64,000 nt of DNA from Solanum dulcamara (lineage: Eukaryota > Streptophyta > Magnoliopsida > Solanales > Solanaceae). The notes under the pieces are model-generated. The model searched no databases. It was not told the DNA's origin and saw only the letters and a list, made by a program, of their open reading frames with translations. The stretch's first letter is position 1, and each line of letters starts with the position of its first letter. The translations under genes and the position numbers were made by a program. Below, in pieces: positions 34,168 through 44,078 of the stretch. The stretch lies in contig NC_077240.1 in assembly GCF_947179165.1 (NCBI RefSeq), positions 23,912,001-23,976,000 of the forward strand, read 5' to 3'.

Positions 34168-34456
34168 AATTAGGGGCAGTATGGTCATTTACAAGGTGAT
34201 AGTTAGAACTAACTAACTGAATTAGTTAGATAGTTAACACTTAGTTAGCTGTGTATATATATATGGCTAATGATACTTGTACACAGTTAGGGCATTTTAG
34301 CCCCAAAATGAAATCACATTCTCTCTGTTCTCTCTTATCCTTCTTATCTTCATCTTCATCTTCATCTTCATCTTCATCTTCATCTTCATCATCTTCTTCC
34401 TCTTATCATCTCTGTGTGTTGTTGTGTGTTTGAGTACTCATTCTCGGAAAACTACA
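34131..34456 (+). repeat. 3' LTR of the copia element
   Basis: 326 bp. It matches the 5' LTR except for three transitions (near 34177, 34309 and 34446) and four extra TTCATC units. The 60-residue serine-rich ORF here is a product of the microsatellite. Confidence 0.95.
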
Positions 34457-35041
34457 AAGAAGAAGTAATATTTTCATATTTTTTAAGTTATTGCTAAACA
34501 TAAAATTATCTGCAAGCGTTCAATAAAAAAATCATTCACACAAATATCTCTCTTTTGGGGGTGGTGTTCATTTTTTGCCCCTTAAATTTGTGATATTTAA
34601 TTTTGTCTTTTGTCACTTTAAGTAATAAAAAGGTGATCGAAAATATTCACATCTAAAAAGCAAAAAATAACATAACAAGGTAAAATTCGCAAGATACAAA
34701 TTATGTTTACAAAGCAAAAAATAATAATCATGAGGTAAAATTCACATGGCATACATTAAAGCCATACAAAATATAAGTTTAGTTTCGGAACCCACCAAAT
34801 TATGTCTCTTAATTTTCTAAATTTTTGTCAAGTCTAAACTTATATCTTACGAATTAGATACTACCAGACATGACAAAAGTTCTCTAATTAGGTCATAAAT
34901 AGGGTATTTGACCCACAATTTTTTATTGAATAAAAAACAGAAACGGAAAATAAAAATGAGCAAACAACACAAATCACACTAGTTTAGGACATAATTACGT
35001 GCTTTATCGTGAGTTTTTGAAATTACCATTCGCCTCAAATT
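34457..35041. other. Intergenic region right of the copia element
   Basis: AT-rich sequence with repeated words such as AGCAAAAAATAA and GGTAAAATTC within 34660-34745, suggesting a short local duplication. No gene is visible. Confidence 0.45.
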
Positions 35042-35308
35042 TTGATCTCCAAATACATGTTCAGATTTCGTCGCGTGATTCTCATGATGGTGAGAAGACA
35101 ACGACGTCGTTTCACTCTACTCCTGTTATTTGTCCCATGGGTTCTCCTCCTCACTCTCACTCATCCGTCGGTCGTTACTCCCGTGATTCCTCCTCCACCA
35201 GATTCTCCCGACTCCCTCAAGCTTGGATCCCGGAAGATTTTACCCAATGATGCCGCCGTAGCTGGCGGTCGCCACCATCGCAAAGGGCAGAAGCCGTGGA
35301 AGGAATGA
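35042..35308 (+). CDS. Possible small secreted peptide precursor, unrecognised
   Basis: An ORF of 88 residues. From Met16 (35087) it reads as a textbook signal peptide: a basic start (MVRRQRRRF) then LLLLFVPWVLLLTL. A Pro-rich stretch (VIPPPPDSPDS) follows, then a charged C-terminal tail ending GGRHHRKGQKPWKE. This layout (signal sequence, variable part, short basic tail) is that of plant peptide-hormone precursors, but the tail does not match CLE, RGF, CEP, IDA, PSK, PSY or CIF motifs that I know. Met1 (35042) and Met6 (35057) are other possible starts. There is no intron. The frame is GC-richer than its AT-rich flanks, which supports coding. It could also be a short membrane protein or a chance ORF. 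Confidence 0.45.
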   Translation: MISKYMFRFRRVILMMVRRQRRRFTLLLLFVPWVLLLTLTHPSVVTPVIPPPPDSPDSLKLGSRKILPNDAAVAGGRHHRKGQKPWKE

Positions 35309-36054
35309 GATGCTATTGAAGAAGGATTCCTTAGAAGTAAAATTAAGTGTAATTTATTCTAGATACATTGTACCCAAATGGATTCGCATGTATCTAGAAT
35401 ACGCTTACTCTATCGCTCACCTCTCTTTCTATGTATACTAATTTCATAAATACATGCATTCAGTGTGATTCTCATGTATATAAGATACATTGACTCTCTC
35501 GCTTGCTTCTCTCCTATATCAATCGCCACTCTCCCTCTCTTCTTATGTATCTTTCTTTTAGAGTGTATCTAGTAATAAAAATACAAGTATGTAGATATAT
35601 TTGACTTAAGATCTGATATAAAATTATTAATTAGTGAGACAATATGTAATTATTTCAATCCATAAAGTAAATATAATAAAAGTATTTATACAATTAAATA
35701 ATTTTTCCCATAAAAATCACCGATTCAAAGAGAAAAAATTAAAAATCATTGAAATAGAAGTGGCTATCTGATGACACTTCCACTGTACGAGGCCTGTAGG
35801 ATGCTAAAGCCCATTACCTATCCAGTCGGTTTGCTAATTATATATACAAATACATCAATTTACGAATGTCGATTTCAAACATGTATTCTGTGTGCAAAAA
35901 TTAAAGCAAACCAAACCTCGTCTCGTCTTCCTTTCCCTTTTGAATTATCGCTAATAAAAAGCCCTAAAACATCTTAAATCTGAGTATTTTTTTCAATCTC
36001 AACCCTTTGGCCGACTGAAAAAACTCTTGTTTTTGGTTTTTTGAGTTCCCAAAA
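35309..36054. other. Intergenic region and leader of the WG-repeat gene
   Basis: Contains repeated TGTATCTAGAATAC / TGTATATAAGATACATTG words (35350-35500), probably a remnant of the same repeat type seen elsewhere in the window. The 100 bases before the ATG at 36055 are the likely 5' leader of the next gene. Confidence 0.45.
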
Positions 36055-39000
36055 ATGGGGAACTGGAACAGAAGATGGATACCCAGAAAAAAGTACAAGT
36101 ACGAAGATTTTCCGCCTTCTCCGCCGTTCCGTTACAACCAATCTCAGTCTCATGGTACTACTCTTTTTTTCTTCTTTTTTTTTGGGATAACTGTGTCATG
36201 TTATTGTTGATTGTGATTTTTTGTGTATTGATTGATGCCTTTGGTGTTTTGTTGATCTACAATTTGGTGAAATTTTTTGGGTTTTCTTTTGTTTGATTTT
36301 TTTTTATTTGTATGATTCGATAGAAAAATTGAATTTAAATTTTAGTGAGAGATTGCCTCTGTATGTGTAGAGCATCCATTAAAGAACCTGCTTTACACTT
36401 TGTTTGGAGGGTTGACCTATGTTTATATTGATTGTTCATTAAATTTTATTATTCTTATCGTTTAAATCTATCATTAACGATAAAAAAGTACCATTTTGGG
36501 TGACAGATTTGGTGATCCTGTATTGACCTTAATATTTTTTTAAATTCTTTTTCTTTACTTATTATTTAATTTTATTGTTGGTATCGTTTAAATCCATCAT
36601 GAACCATGAAAAAAAATCCCATTTTGGGTAACGAACTGTTAACGACAAAAAGTCCCATTTTGGGGGACCGATTTGGTGATCCTGTGATTACCTGAATATT
36701 TTTTTTAATTTTGTTTTTACCTATTATTTAATAATAAAATCATATTTTATCCTTTGCCCTACATTTACATATTACCTCTACCCCTACTATATGTTTATCA
36801 TTTAAATTGTTGATATGTAATATTATGGAATGACAGCGAACAAATATTGTATTTATTAAAACAAAATAGTACAATACAACAAGTTCAATACAATACGATA
36901 CATTTTGATCATAACAATAAGTAACAACCATTCAAACATGGTCTTAATGTTTATTTGACGAAAATAGTCATGTTTCCTTGATATATTATTTGCCTAAATA
37001 TTTGGGTTTCTGTTTTCTTTTGTTTGAGAGAGACCCTGCTACTTTAAAAACTCATCCACTCAAAGCATTAAGTACTTTTGACAAGTAGATAGATTTTATA
37101 CTCAACAATAACTAGCTAGTTTATACATCCTGAGTGTATTTTCTAGCCTAGTACTCCAGCCGAACAACATTGGAACAAATTGAGGAATTCCCACGAGCAG
37201 ATGAAATCGAGAAAATTAAAATCAATCCCCGATCATAAACAAACAACTAGGAAGGGATTGTTACCCACATGATGCATCAAACACGTTTAAACACAAAGAC
37301 GTGGTTGGTCCTCCTCATTCGTGGTATGCCACGTTGATATTGTTAAGCTGCACATTTTTCCTTTCTTATTCTGTTTGTTTGTTTTTTACTATTTTAGGGT
37401 GGAGGATTAAACACATTCTGGTTGAATATAATTGAACTATGTTTTTGGAAAAGGAAAAAAAATGTTATTTTACGGAAATGGGTGGCTGTATGATTGAGTT
37501 TATTTCTTAGCTGGTGATAGAAAATTTTACTGTTAACGTGAGCGTGTTGTTTTTACTTATACAATGGAGACACTTGATTTACTGTTTTTTCTCTTCTCCA
37601 TGATATTTGGCCATCTCCAGATTCTTTTAGATAGTCGTCGCTAGATCTACCGGATAATCAAGTTGCACCGGAATGTCTACGGTTTTTACTTATACAATGG
37701 AGACACTTGATTTACTGTTTTTTCTCTTCTCCATGATATTTGTCCATCTCCAGATTCGTTTAGATAGTCGTCTAAGTGATAAAAAAAATATTTATTAAAA
37801 TAGTGCTAGCTTTTCTAATATTTAAAACTTCTAGTCTTTTCTTTTTTGAATAGTAAGTATTGTTAATGATTTCACTGAGAACTTTACTAAGGAAGTGCAA
37901 ACTATGTACAGCAAAAGGATCACAAATTACTTCCCATCTCTGCTAGTAATCTGTAAAATCTACGAAATAATTGACATCATTTACAAAAGTCAGATTACAC
38001 TGAGAATTTAATATTTGTAAGCATCTAGTTTTATGGTTGAAGTAGCTGAATATCTGACCACGATAGAGCCATTCTATTGATCTGGCGATTGAATGTATTC
38101 CTCCTCATGTTCAAGTTCTATCCTCTACTGTTCTGCATTAAATTATGGAGATTTCCTGGTTTAGGAATAGGTGAATAAATCTGAAAAGACTTTGGAGTTA
38201 TATCTTAATACCGTGGATTAACTGATTTTCTGGTTTCTTTGCCATCATCAACTGCCATGTAAATCTGGTGGTAGAATTCCCCCCAAAGTTTCCTTATATG
38301 CGTCAGTGGGGTTACTCAAATGGCGCCACTTGCTGTTCCTGAAATCCAATTTCCATACATTCCATACTTTCGCCTTATCGCTCATTTCCCATTACAATGT
38401 GTTTTTCATTGCTAAATCTCCATAGTCGTTTGCAAAGATATTTTTTATTTCTGATCCCTAAATTACTCCATCTGTTGGAAGCTGTGACCATTGCGCTTTT
38501 GACCAATATACTTCTAGTCTTAATGATGATGTGAACTATCAAATTTGATAAGTTAATTTTGTTGATTACTTTGGGTATGTTGTTATTGTAGTCATTGAAA
38601 TGCTTGTGTAGGGGGGCGGGGGAGTTATCAGTTATCACTGCCTTATAGCTATGATTCTTCATACCCTTTTTGCCATTAAATATTATCATCTTCCTATAAT
38701 TTCAAATGTCATATTGAATTGCTTGCTTCTGAAGAACTGCGACTTCATATATTTCCCTCAGCTTCTTCTTCTTCTTTTTTTTTTAATAAATTAAAAGTTT
38801 ATTTTGCATAAAATATTGTCATCTCATGTCCTGTCATCTGCACATCTGCTTGAATACTATCAAGTCTTGTATTATCTACAAAATCTGATAACTTCTTCTT
38901 TTTGGCCTTCTAAAGCTATCCAGGAAAACGGTGTCCCATCATGGGAAATAGATTTCTGCAGAGCAGCCGGGATTCCTTGGCACCAGGTTGTGAGTGCAAA

Positions 39001-40150
39001 AAAATACATGTACTGTTATGATAATGTGGTTAAGTGGGATGACTCTGCAGGTCAAGAAGCACTCAATGATGCAAAAAGGAGATATTGGGCGGAGATAAGT
39101 GGTCTTCCCCGTCAGAGTCCTCCTCCCAATCCAGATGTGTATATTGATAAAGTTGATTGGGACTCACCTATTGATCCGGAGCTGATATTAGATTTGGATA
39201 GAGAATATTTTAACCCTAATGAAGTTGAAAACTCTGTCAAGTCTGAGAAAAGCTTAGTTTCTGAATGCACCCTGATATGGGGGGATAAAACTGCTGATAA
39301 TGGTGAAAATCCTTGGGAAAGTAGTGATGTGCAGGACTCTAAAATTGCTGATAATGGTGAAAGTCCTTGGGAAAGTGGATATGTGCAGGTCTCTAAAATT
39401 GGTGATAATGGTGAAAATCCTTGGGGAAGTGGCAATGTGCAGGGCTCTAAAACTGGTGATAATGGTGAAAATCCTTGGGGTAGTGGTAGTGTGCAGGGCT
39501 CTAAAACTTTTGAGTATACGGAGCAGACTTGGAATGAATGGGATAACCCTGTAAACATCAAAGACGATGATCCGTGGGAAAGGAGTTGCCCTAAAACCCA
39601 GGGGACCTTGAAGGACACTGCCTGGGGAGGCTCTGGAAATGAGTCACGGGGTTGGAACACGGGGCTGAATTATGAGAATGGATATGCTTGTGTTGATAAC
39701 AGTTTCAAAAATTTGTGGCATCAAAGTGGTGACAGAGTTTCTGGTGCTAAAGGAAATGAATGGGTTGATAATAGAATAGGTTCCTGGGGTCGAAACCGTT
39801 GGAATACCAGGGGGCATGAGCAGCGGAATTCAGACTATGGCTTTCACTGGAATAGGAACCTTAGTCGAGGTGGTGGAACAACCTCAAAAGACAGAAGGTG
39901 GGGAGAATCTGAGGTCACGCCTTGGGATTGGCAGCGGCAACCAAGGCAGAGAAATGAGAGAAATGTGGATTTTGGAAGACCTAGCAGAGGTGATAAAACC
40001 TTTTATACTGGTTCGCGTAAGAGGGAAGGTTCTTCACAACATGTGTCGAGGTACAAAAGCTCAAGGTTTCAAGGTGATGAACAGAGGACTGCGTACAATT
40101 GGAGAGAAGAAAAAACACAGAAGAGGGTTACTTTTAGCTTTAATGACTAG
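36055..40150 (+). CDS. Tryptophan-rich protein with WG/GW motifs, two exons
   Basis: Exon 1 is 36055-36154 (starts MGNWNRRWIPRKKYKYEDFP) and ends CATG/GTACTAC; exon 2 is 38916-40150 after TTCTAAAG. The phases fit (one base plus two), giving 444 residues. I infer this junction; a further exon in the 2.76-kb intron is not excluded. The protein has a conserved-looking core (VPSWEIDFCRAAGIPWHQVV, KYMYCYDNVVKWDDS), then four tandem 18-residue repeats of the type DNGENPWGSGNVQ, then an Arg/Gly/Trp-rich, highly charged C-terminal half. It contains six WG and one GW dipeptides. Such disordered WG/GW stretches bind Argonaute in NRPE1, SPT5L and similar proteins; a role in RNA silencing is only a hypothesis here. 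I do not recognise a named family. Nuclear location is likely from the basic C-terminus. Confidence 0.8.
36440..36735. repeat. Intronic duplicated segment
   Basis: Within the long intron the order TATCGTTTAAATC, CATCAT/CATTAACG, CCCATTTTGGG, GATTTGGTGATCCTGT, TTATTTAAT occurs twice with divergence. It is an old tandem duplication or two halves of a decayed element. Confidence 0.6.
37550..37772. repeat. 90-bp direct duplication in the intron
   Basis: Units 37550-37639 and 37683-37772 are 90 bp each and differ at two bases. They are separated by 43 bp containing CTAGATCTACCGG. The near identity indicates a recent event in the intron of the WG-repeat gene. Confidence 0.85.
39287..39502 (+). repeat. 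Four-copy 54-bp coding repeat
   Basis: Four uninterrupted 54-bp units encode 18-residue repeats (K-[TI]-x-DNGE-x-PW-x-S-x-x-VQ-x-S). Units three and four are most alike, suggesting recent expansion at the 3' side. The copy number is a natural target for length variation between accessions. Confidence 0.9.
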
Positions 40151-40232
40151 TTGACCAACTTCTTATCTTTTCAATGAAAAGTTGACCAACTTCTTAAATT
40201 ACCGTTTCAATGAAAAGTTGACCAACTTCTGG
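40150..40232. repeat. Triplicated motif in the 3' UTR of the WG-repeat gene
   Basis: GTTGACCAACTTCT starts at 40150, 40181 and 40217, each preceded or followed by TTTCAATGAAAA. The first copy overlaps the TAG stop. GTTGACCAAC is itself nearly palindromic (GTTG...CAAC). It may be a slipped duplication; any role in mRNA stability is speculation. Confidence 0.8.
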
Positions 40233-41035
40233 ATCTTTTTGTATGTTATTTTACATCATTGGGTGTTACCGAGCTCAATGGTGGAGCAGTTGCAACCATG
40301 ATCTTGCAGAGGGATGGTAGAGAAGAATGGCAAGTTGGAAGGCAGCTCTCTCGTGCTTATGGAGTGCGAGGAATAGGAGAATGTGTTATGGCATCGGACG
40401 GAAATTTGTAACATGAAAAAACTCTTTTCTGTTCATTTATTTATTTTTTTGCTTAAAAGAGAAAATATCCTACTGGATGGATAGTTGGGTAGGTTTAATA
40501 GATGAATGATCAATGCATGTTGCTAAGTCATGTACCTTTGCTATAAGTGGTTTTGATGTCTTGGTGTATTATAAAATGAAAGAATCTTGATATAAGAAAA
40601 TGCTGTAAGCTTGTAAATCTATATAAAATTTCACCCTTTTCCCCTCAGGGAATTGGCAACAGGTATAAAATGCATTGAGGAATTTTGTGCTTTTAGCCTG
40701 GTTGTGACTTGTACACTTTGTAACCGTCATATTAGATACATGTCGGCAGATCAAACGCCGGATGTCATGGTCCTGGTGCAATCTTTGGACTTCATTTCAA
40801 AGAAGTTCAAGCTAAATGGTGATTGGTATTAACCTTCTGCTATCAGATTGTTTTGTGTCGGTTCGCATTTCACACACTGTTGTGCTTGTGATAGGTCTCA
40901 ACAGATTATCTGTGAACATCTCTGCATTCTCAACTGTGGTTAGTCAGGTGAAAACTATCCTTTAATCTCTGATGGCCGCACTCAATTTTTCAAATAGCAA
41001 GTTGGTATCATTGCACTTACATGTCATCCCACTAC
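40233..41035. other. Downstream region of the WG-repeat gene
   Basis: Probably the 3' end of the transcript followed by intergenic sequence. Short ORFs only. I recognise no domain. Confidence 0.4.
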
Positions 41036-41200
41036 TTTTTTTTTTTTGTTGTTGTTGATAAATGTGAGGTCCGGGCCAGTTTGCACGCACCTTGGCAATT
41101 CCACGTGATACTTGTCAGTTGCCACCTCCTCCAGCAATAGGTATAAGGTACCTTTGTCTTCCAAGGCTAGAACCAATGGGAAGAAATCACCCATGGGTTA
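41036..41200 (-). mobile_element. SINE, minus orientation
   Basis: A T-run at 41036-41047 (a poly-A tail on the minus strand) is followed by GAGGTCCGGGCCAGTTTGCA and AAGGCTAGAACCAATGGGAA, phrases I associate with an abundant Solanaceae SINE family. The 5' end, with its tRNA-like promoter, seems missing or diverged. No target duplication was identified, so the right limit is approximate. Confidence 0.55.
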
Positions 41201-42500
41201 CGTCTGTCGGATCTATTTATGCAGTTCTAAAAGGATCTGCCCAAACTAGTGATGCCGATATCCTGTCTGACCCATTATTTTTATTCTTGTAATATTTCTC
41301 AACCCTGGCTATTGATTGCGAAGTATCTGCCTTCTTTAGGCCCTCAAATAAGGTATCTAGTCTTGTAATATGTTAATTTCATCTTCTCTTTCTGTAAGTA
41401 GGATAGAAGACCCTAAAACTTGTGTCTGATCTCCATAATAGTGTACTGTCAGGTGAAATAAGTGCCGGGAGCTGAGGATATATATGGGTTGCCAAGGGAT
41501 GCCACCATAATTATTAGAGTGTTGCAACTTGGTGCAATTATTGAGGAACATGGAAATTGCTACCCAAGCTCTAACCTTCTGTTTCTTTCATGCAATCTTT
41601 TGTCTGAATTCAGGTGCGTTGTTTTTACAATTACCTCTAATATTGACATTTGATCTAAGGAAGCCAACCTGTAGCATTATTTACTTTAGGCTAGGAAGTG
41701 ACTTGCAAAGTCATTCTCTCTCGTTTGACACTATTGAAGTTGTGGTCTCATAGCTGCCTTCGGACCACCGAGGGCATTTTTATCTTTTCATAGATCTTCC
41801 TGCTATTACTGTTTGGTTGGTAATCTTGAAAGGATGTCTGTGAGCTTTTAATGATGAAAAAACCAGGCACCTAAAAAATGCCTAGTGTATGGCAATTGCT
41901 GAGCATGAATGGCACAGTTGTCTTTCTTGAAGTTCATGGATTAGCTGTGTTGTACTTGGTGTTTGGGAAGTTGTAAGCTTACATGAATGGACAGGACGAC
42001 CTAATTCCATATACGTATGTTACTTTATTTTAGTGTATTGCAAATTAAAATGTGTCCCCGTTGAGACTATTTTCCCTCTATTGTTGCACTTGTGTCGGTT
42101 TCATTGCCAAATCTCTTTGAGTCTGCTGAAAATAGGGTTTCTGCAAACTTTCTTGGAGGAAAAGAATGTAGATTTGAGCCAAACATTCATATTAACTCCC
42201 TTCTCCTCTCTTTTTTCACTCAAGTTGTTTCAGATAAACAAAATGGTTTACATAATAAAAATAAAGGATACAACCATTTTTTATTTCTTCTGATATGTTT
42301 GAATAAAAATGAAGACAGATTCATTAAAAATTGTATGAAATACAAAGAAAAGGAAAACTCATACTGAACATTCAGAAGCTTCAGAAAAGTTGTTTGACCT
42401 TCGACAAATTTGTTCAGAGCTACGTCATTGAACTAGGATCTTTCTGAACTTGGCTTTAGATCCCTTCATTTCTGAAGCTTCAATATGTGAATCAAACAGC

Positions 42501-42627
42501 AACATATCCAATGAAATTCCACTAATGGGGTTTGGGGAGGGTAAAGTGTACGCAGATATTACCACTATCTCATGGAGATAGAGAGGTTATTTTCGAAAGA
42601 CCCCCAACTCAAATGTATCAGCCCCAA
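42501..42627 (-). mobile_element. RTE LINE or SINE 3'-end fragment
   Basis: CCAATGAAATTCCACTAATG, GGGTTTGGGGAGGGTAAAGT and GTACGCAGATATTACCACTA match, with substitutions, the 3' region of the RTE LINE at 14530-14620, in the same orientation. Only about 120 bp is present, as expected for a strongly 5'-truncated copy. Confidence 0.65.
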
Positions 42628-44003
42628 GTGAGAGGAAAACAATAGATATAGCATCCACGTAACCCCTACATTTGTATATTTATTTTGTCTATAGTTAATG
42701 TTTGTGAACGTCTTACATTGTTTGTTCTGGGGGTCAAGTTTTATCATAGCTTCTTTCACCAAATTAGTTACTCCATCAAAGTCTATAGCAATGACAATTT
42801 ACTGTAACTTACATTTCAAGCATCACTGAATATGATTTGCAGATTTAGTCATCCACGTTTGTTCGTTTAAAAACTATGCTTTGTGATAAATATCTGTTAT
42901 TTCTTGAATCATAAAGACATAACAATATCAGCTTAGTTCTATTCCAAACAGAACTAAATGTGTACTGTACTTCAAAAGGAATCATGATGAGAATCATTAG
43001 ATTTTTCACTGTCCTGAGCTCCTCCTGTATTTTGGAGCATACCATAAGCTGTTTTTTGTGTTCATCTCTTGGTCTCTGTAGCTGTTTAGTTCTTGAAACA
43101 TAAGCCACTGTGCATACCTGACCTTCTCTATCAGCTTATGTTTCTCTAATGTTTGCAGTTTCCTGTCCTTAACATGGTGTAAGCAATTTTCTATTGATAA
43201 GTGACGAACAGATTGAACCCTTGGAAACTAGACTTTACAATTTCCTTCAGAAATCATGGTCAAAAGAGGATCATGAAGTCCAACCCTTTCACTCTAACAT
43301 AGAGTTTGGAGTGCCTAAAGGTCTCTCTGTTTGTTATAATAATGTAATGTGCAGAGACTATTTTGTTTTGGCAAAAGGTAAATGCTATATGGAGCCATAA
43401 ATGTTGTAAACCGAATAATCATGGGTGATTATAGTTTAAATCCTACCGAAAATGGAAAAAAGAAGACGTTAGGTTATTTTTCTCACTTCTATCCTAAAAG
43501 GATTAGTGAATTGTAGTCAAATTCTACGCTTTGATACGGCCGTTTTCATAAATTAGCGTTACTTTTTTTATTATTATAATAAAAATTTAACTAAATATTG
43601 TAAAAATCAATATCCAAATCAAGTGTTATCAACTATTTAAAATAATATTTCAAGATTATTTTAGATAAATATTTGCTTTTGATCTATAGATAATTTTAAT
43701 TATGAAAAACATGTTGAAGGGTCATTTAAATAAAATGAGTACCTCATTCATAATTTTTTATATAAATAATGTACAACTAAATAAGTTGGTTTAGTTGGTT
43801 CGTTTATTCTTGATTAGATATTTTGAGTTTGAGTTTTTCTGAATACGAAATTGTTTTTGTTAGAAAATAATTTATCTTTTAATCCAATTTTTTGTGTGCA
43901 AATTTAAATTTTATTGTACTTTAATGCAAATATCGAACTTGCCACATGAAACCAAAGGGAAGGGAAGAATTCAAACTCAACAAATTTACAATCTATCAAT
44001 GTA
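42628..44003. other. Intergenic region left of the L1 element
   Basis: AT-rich, short ORFs only. I see no similarity to known proteins and no bounded element. Its right end meets the presumed 5' end of the LINE. Confidence 0.4.
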
Positions 44004-44078
44004 ATGTACAGCAACGTCTCTGTTTTCCTTCTCTCAACTGCGACTTTCAGTACTGTTCATCGTCTCCGGCCTGTCGGA

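Larger units (their letters stand above)
29068..34456 (+). mobile_element. Complete Ty1/copia retrotransposon, TSD AAGAA
   Basis: A 5389-bp element with two LTRs (29068-29369 and 34131-34456), a tRNA-iMet-type primer site, a gag-pol region and a polypurine tract, all in the right order. The 5-bp duplication AAGAA flanks it at 29063-29067 and 34457-34461. The size, short LTRs and knuckle followed by YKVVGYP suggest the Ale/Retrofit lineage. The LTRs differ by three transitions and by a 24-bp length difference in a TTCATC microsatellite, so the insertion is recent. The polyprotein has five stops and one frameshift, so the copy is not autonomous. Confidence 0.95.

Noticed and set aside
39112..39660. 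182-residue minus-strand ORF
   Set aside because: It is the antisense of the 54-bp coding repeat of the WG-repeat gene.
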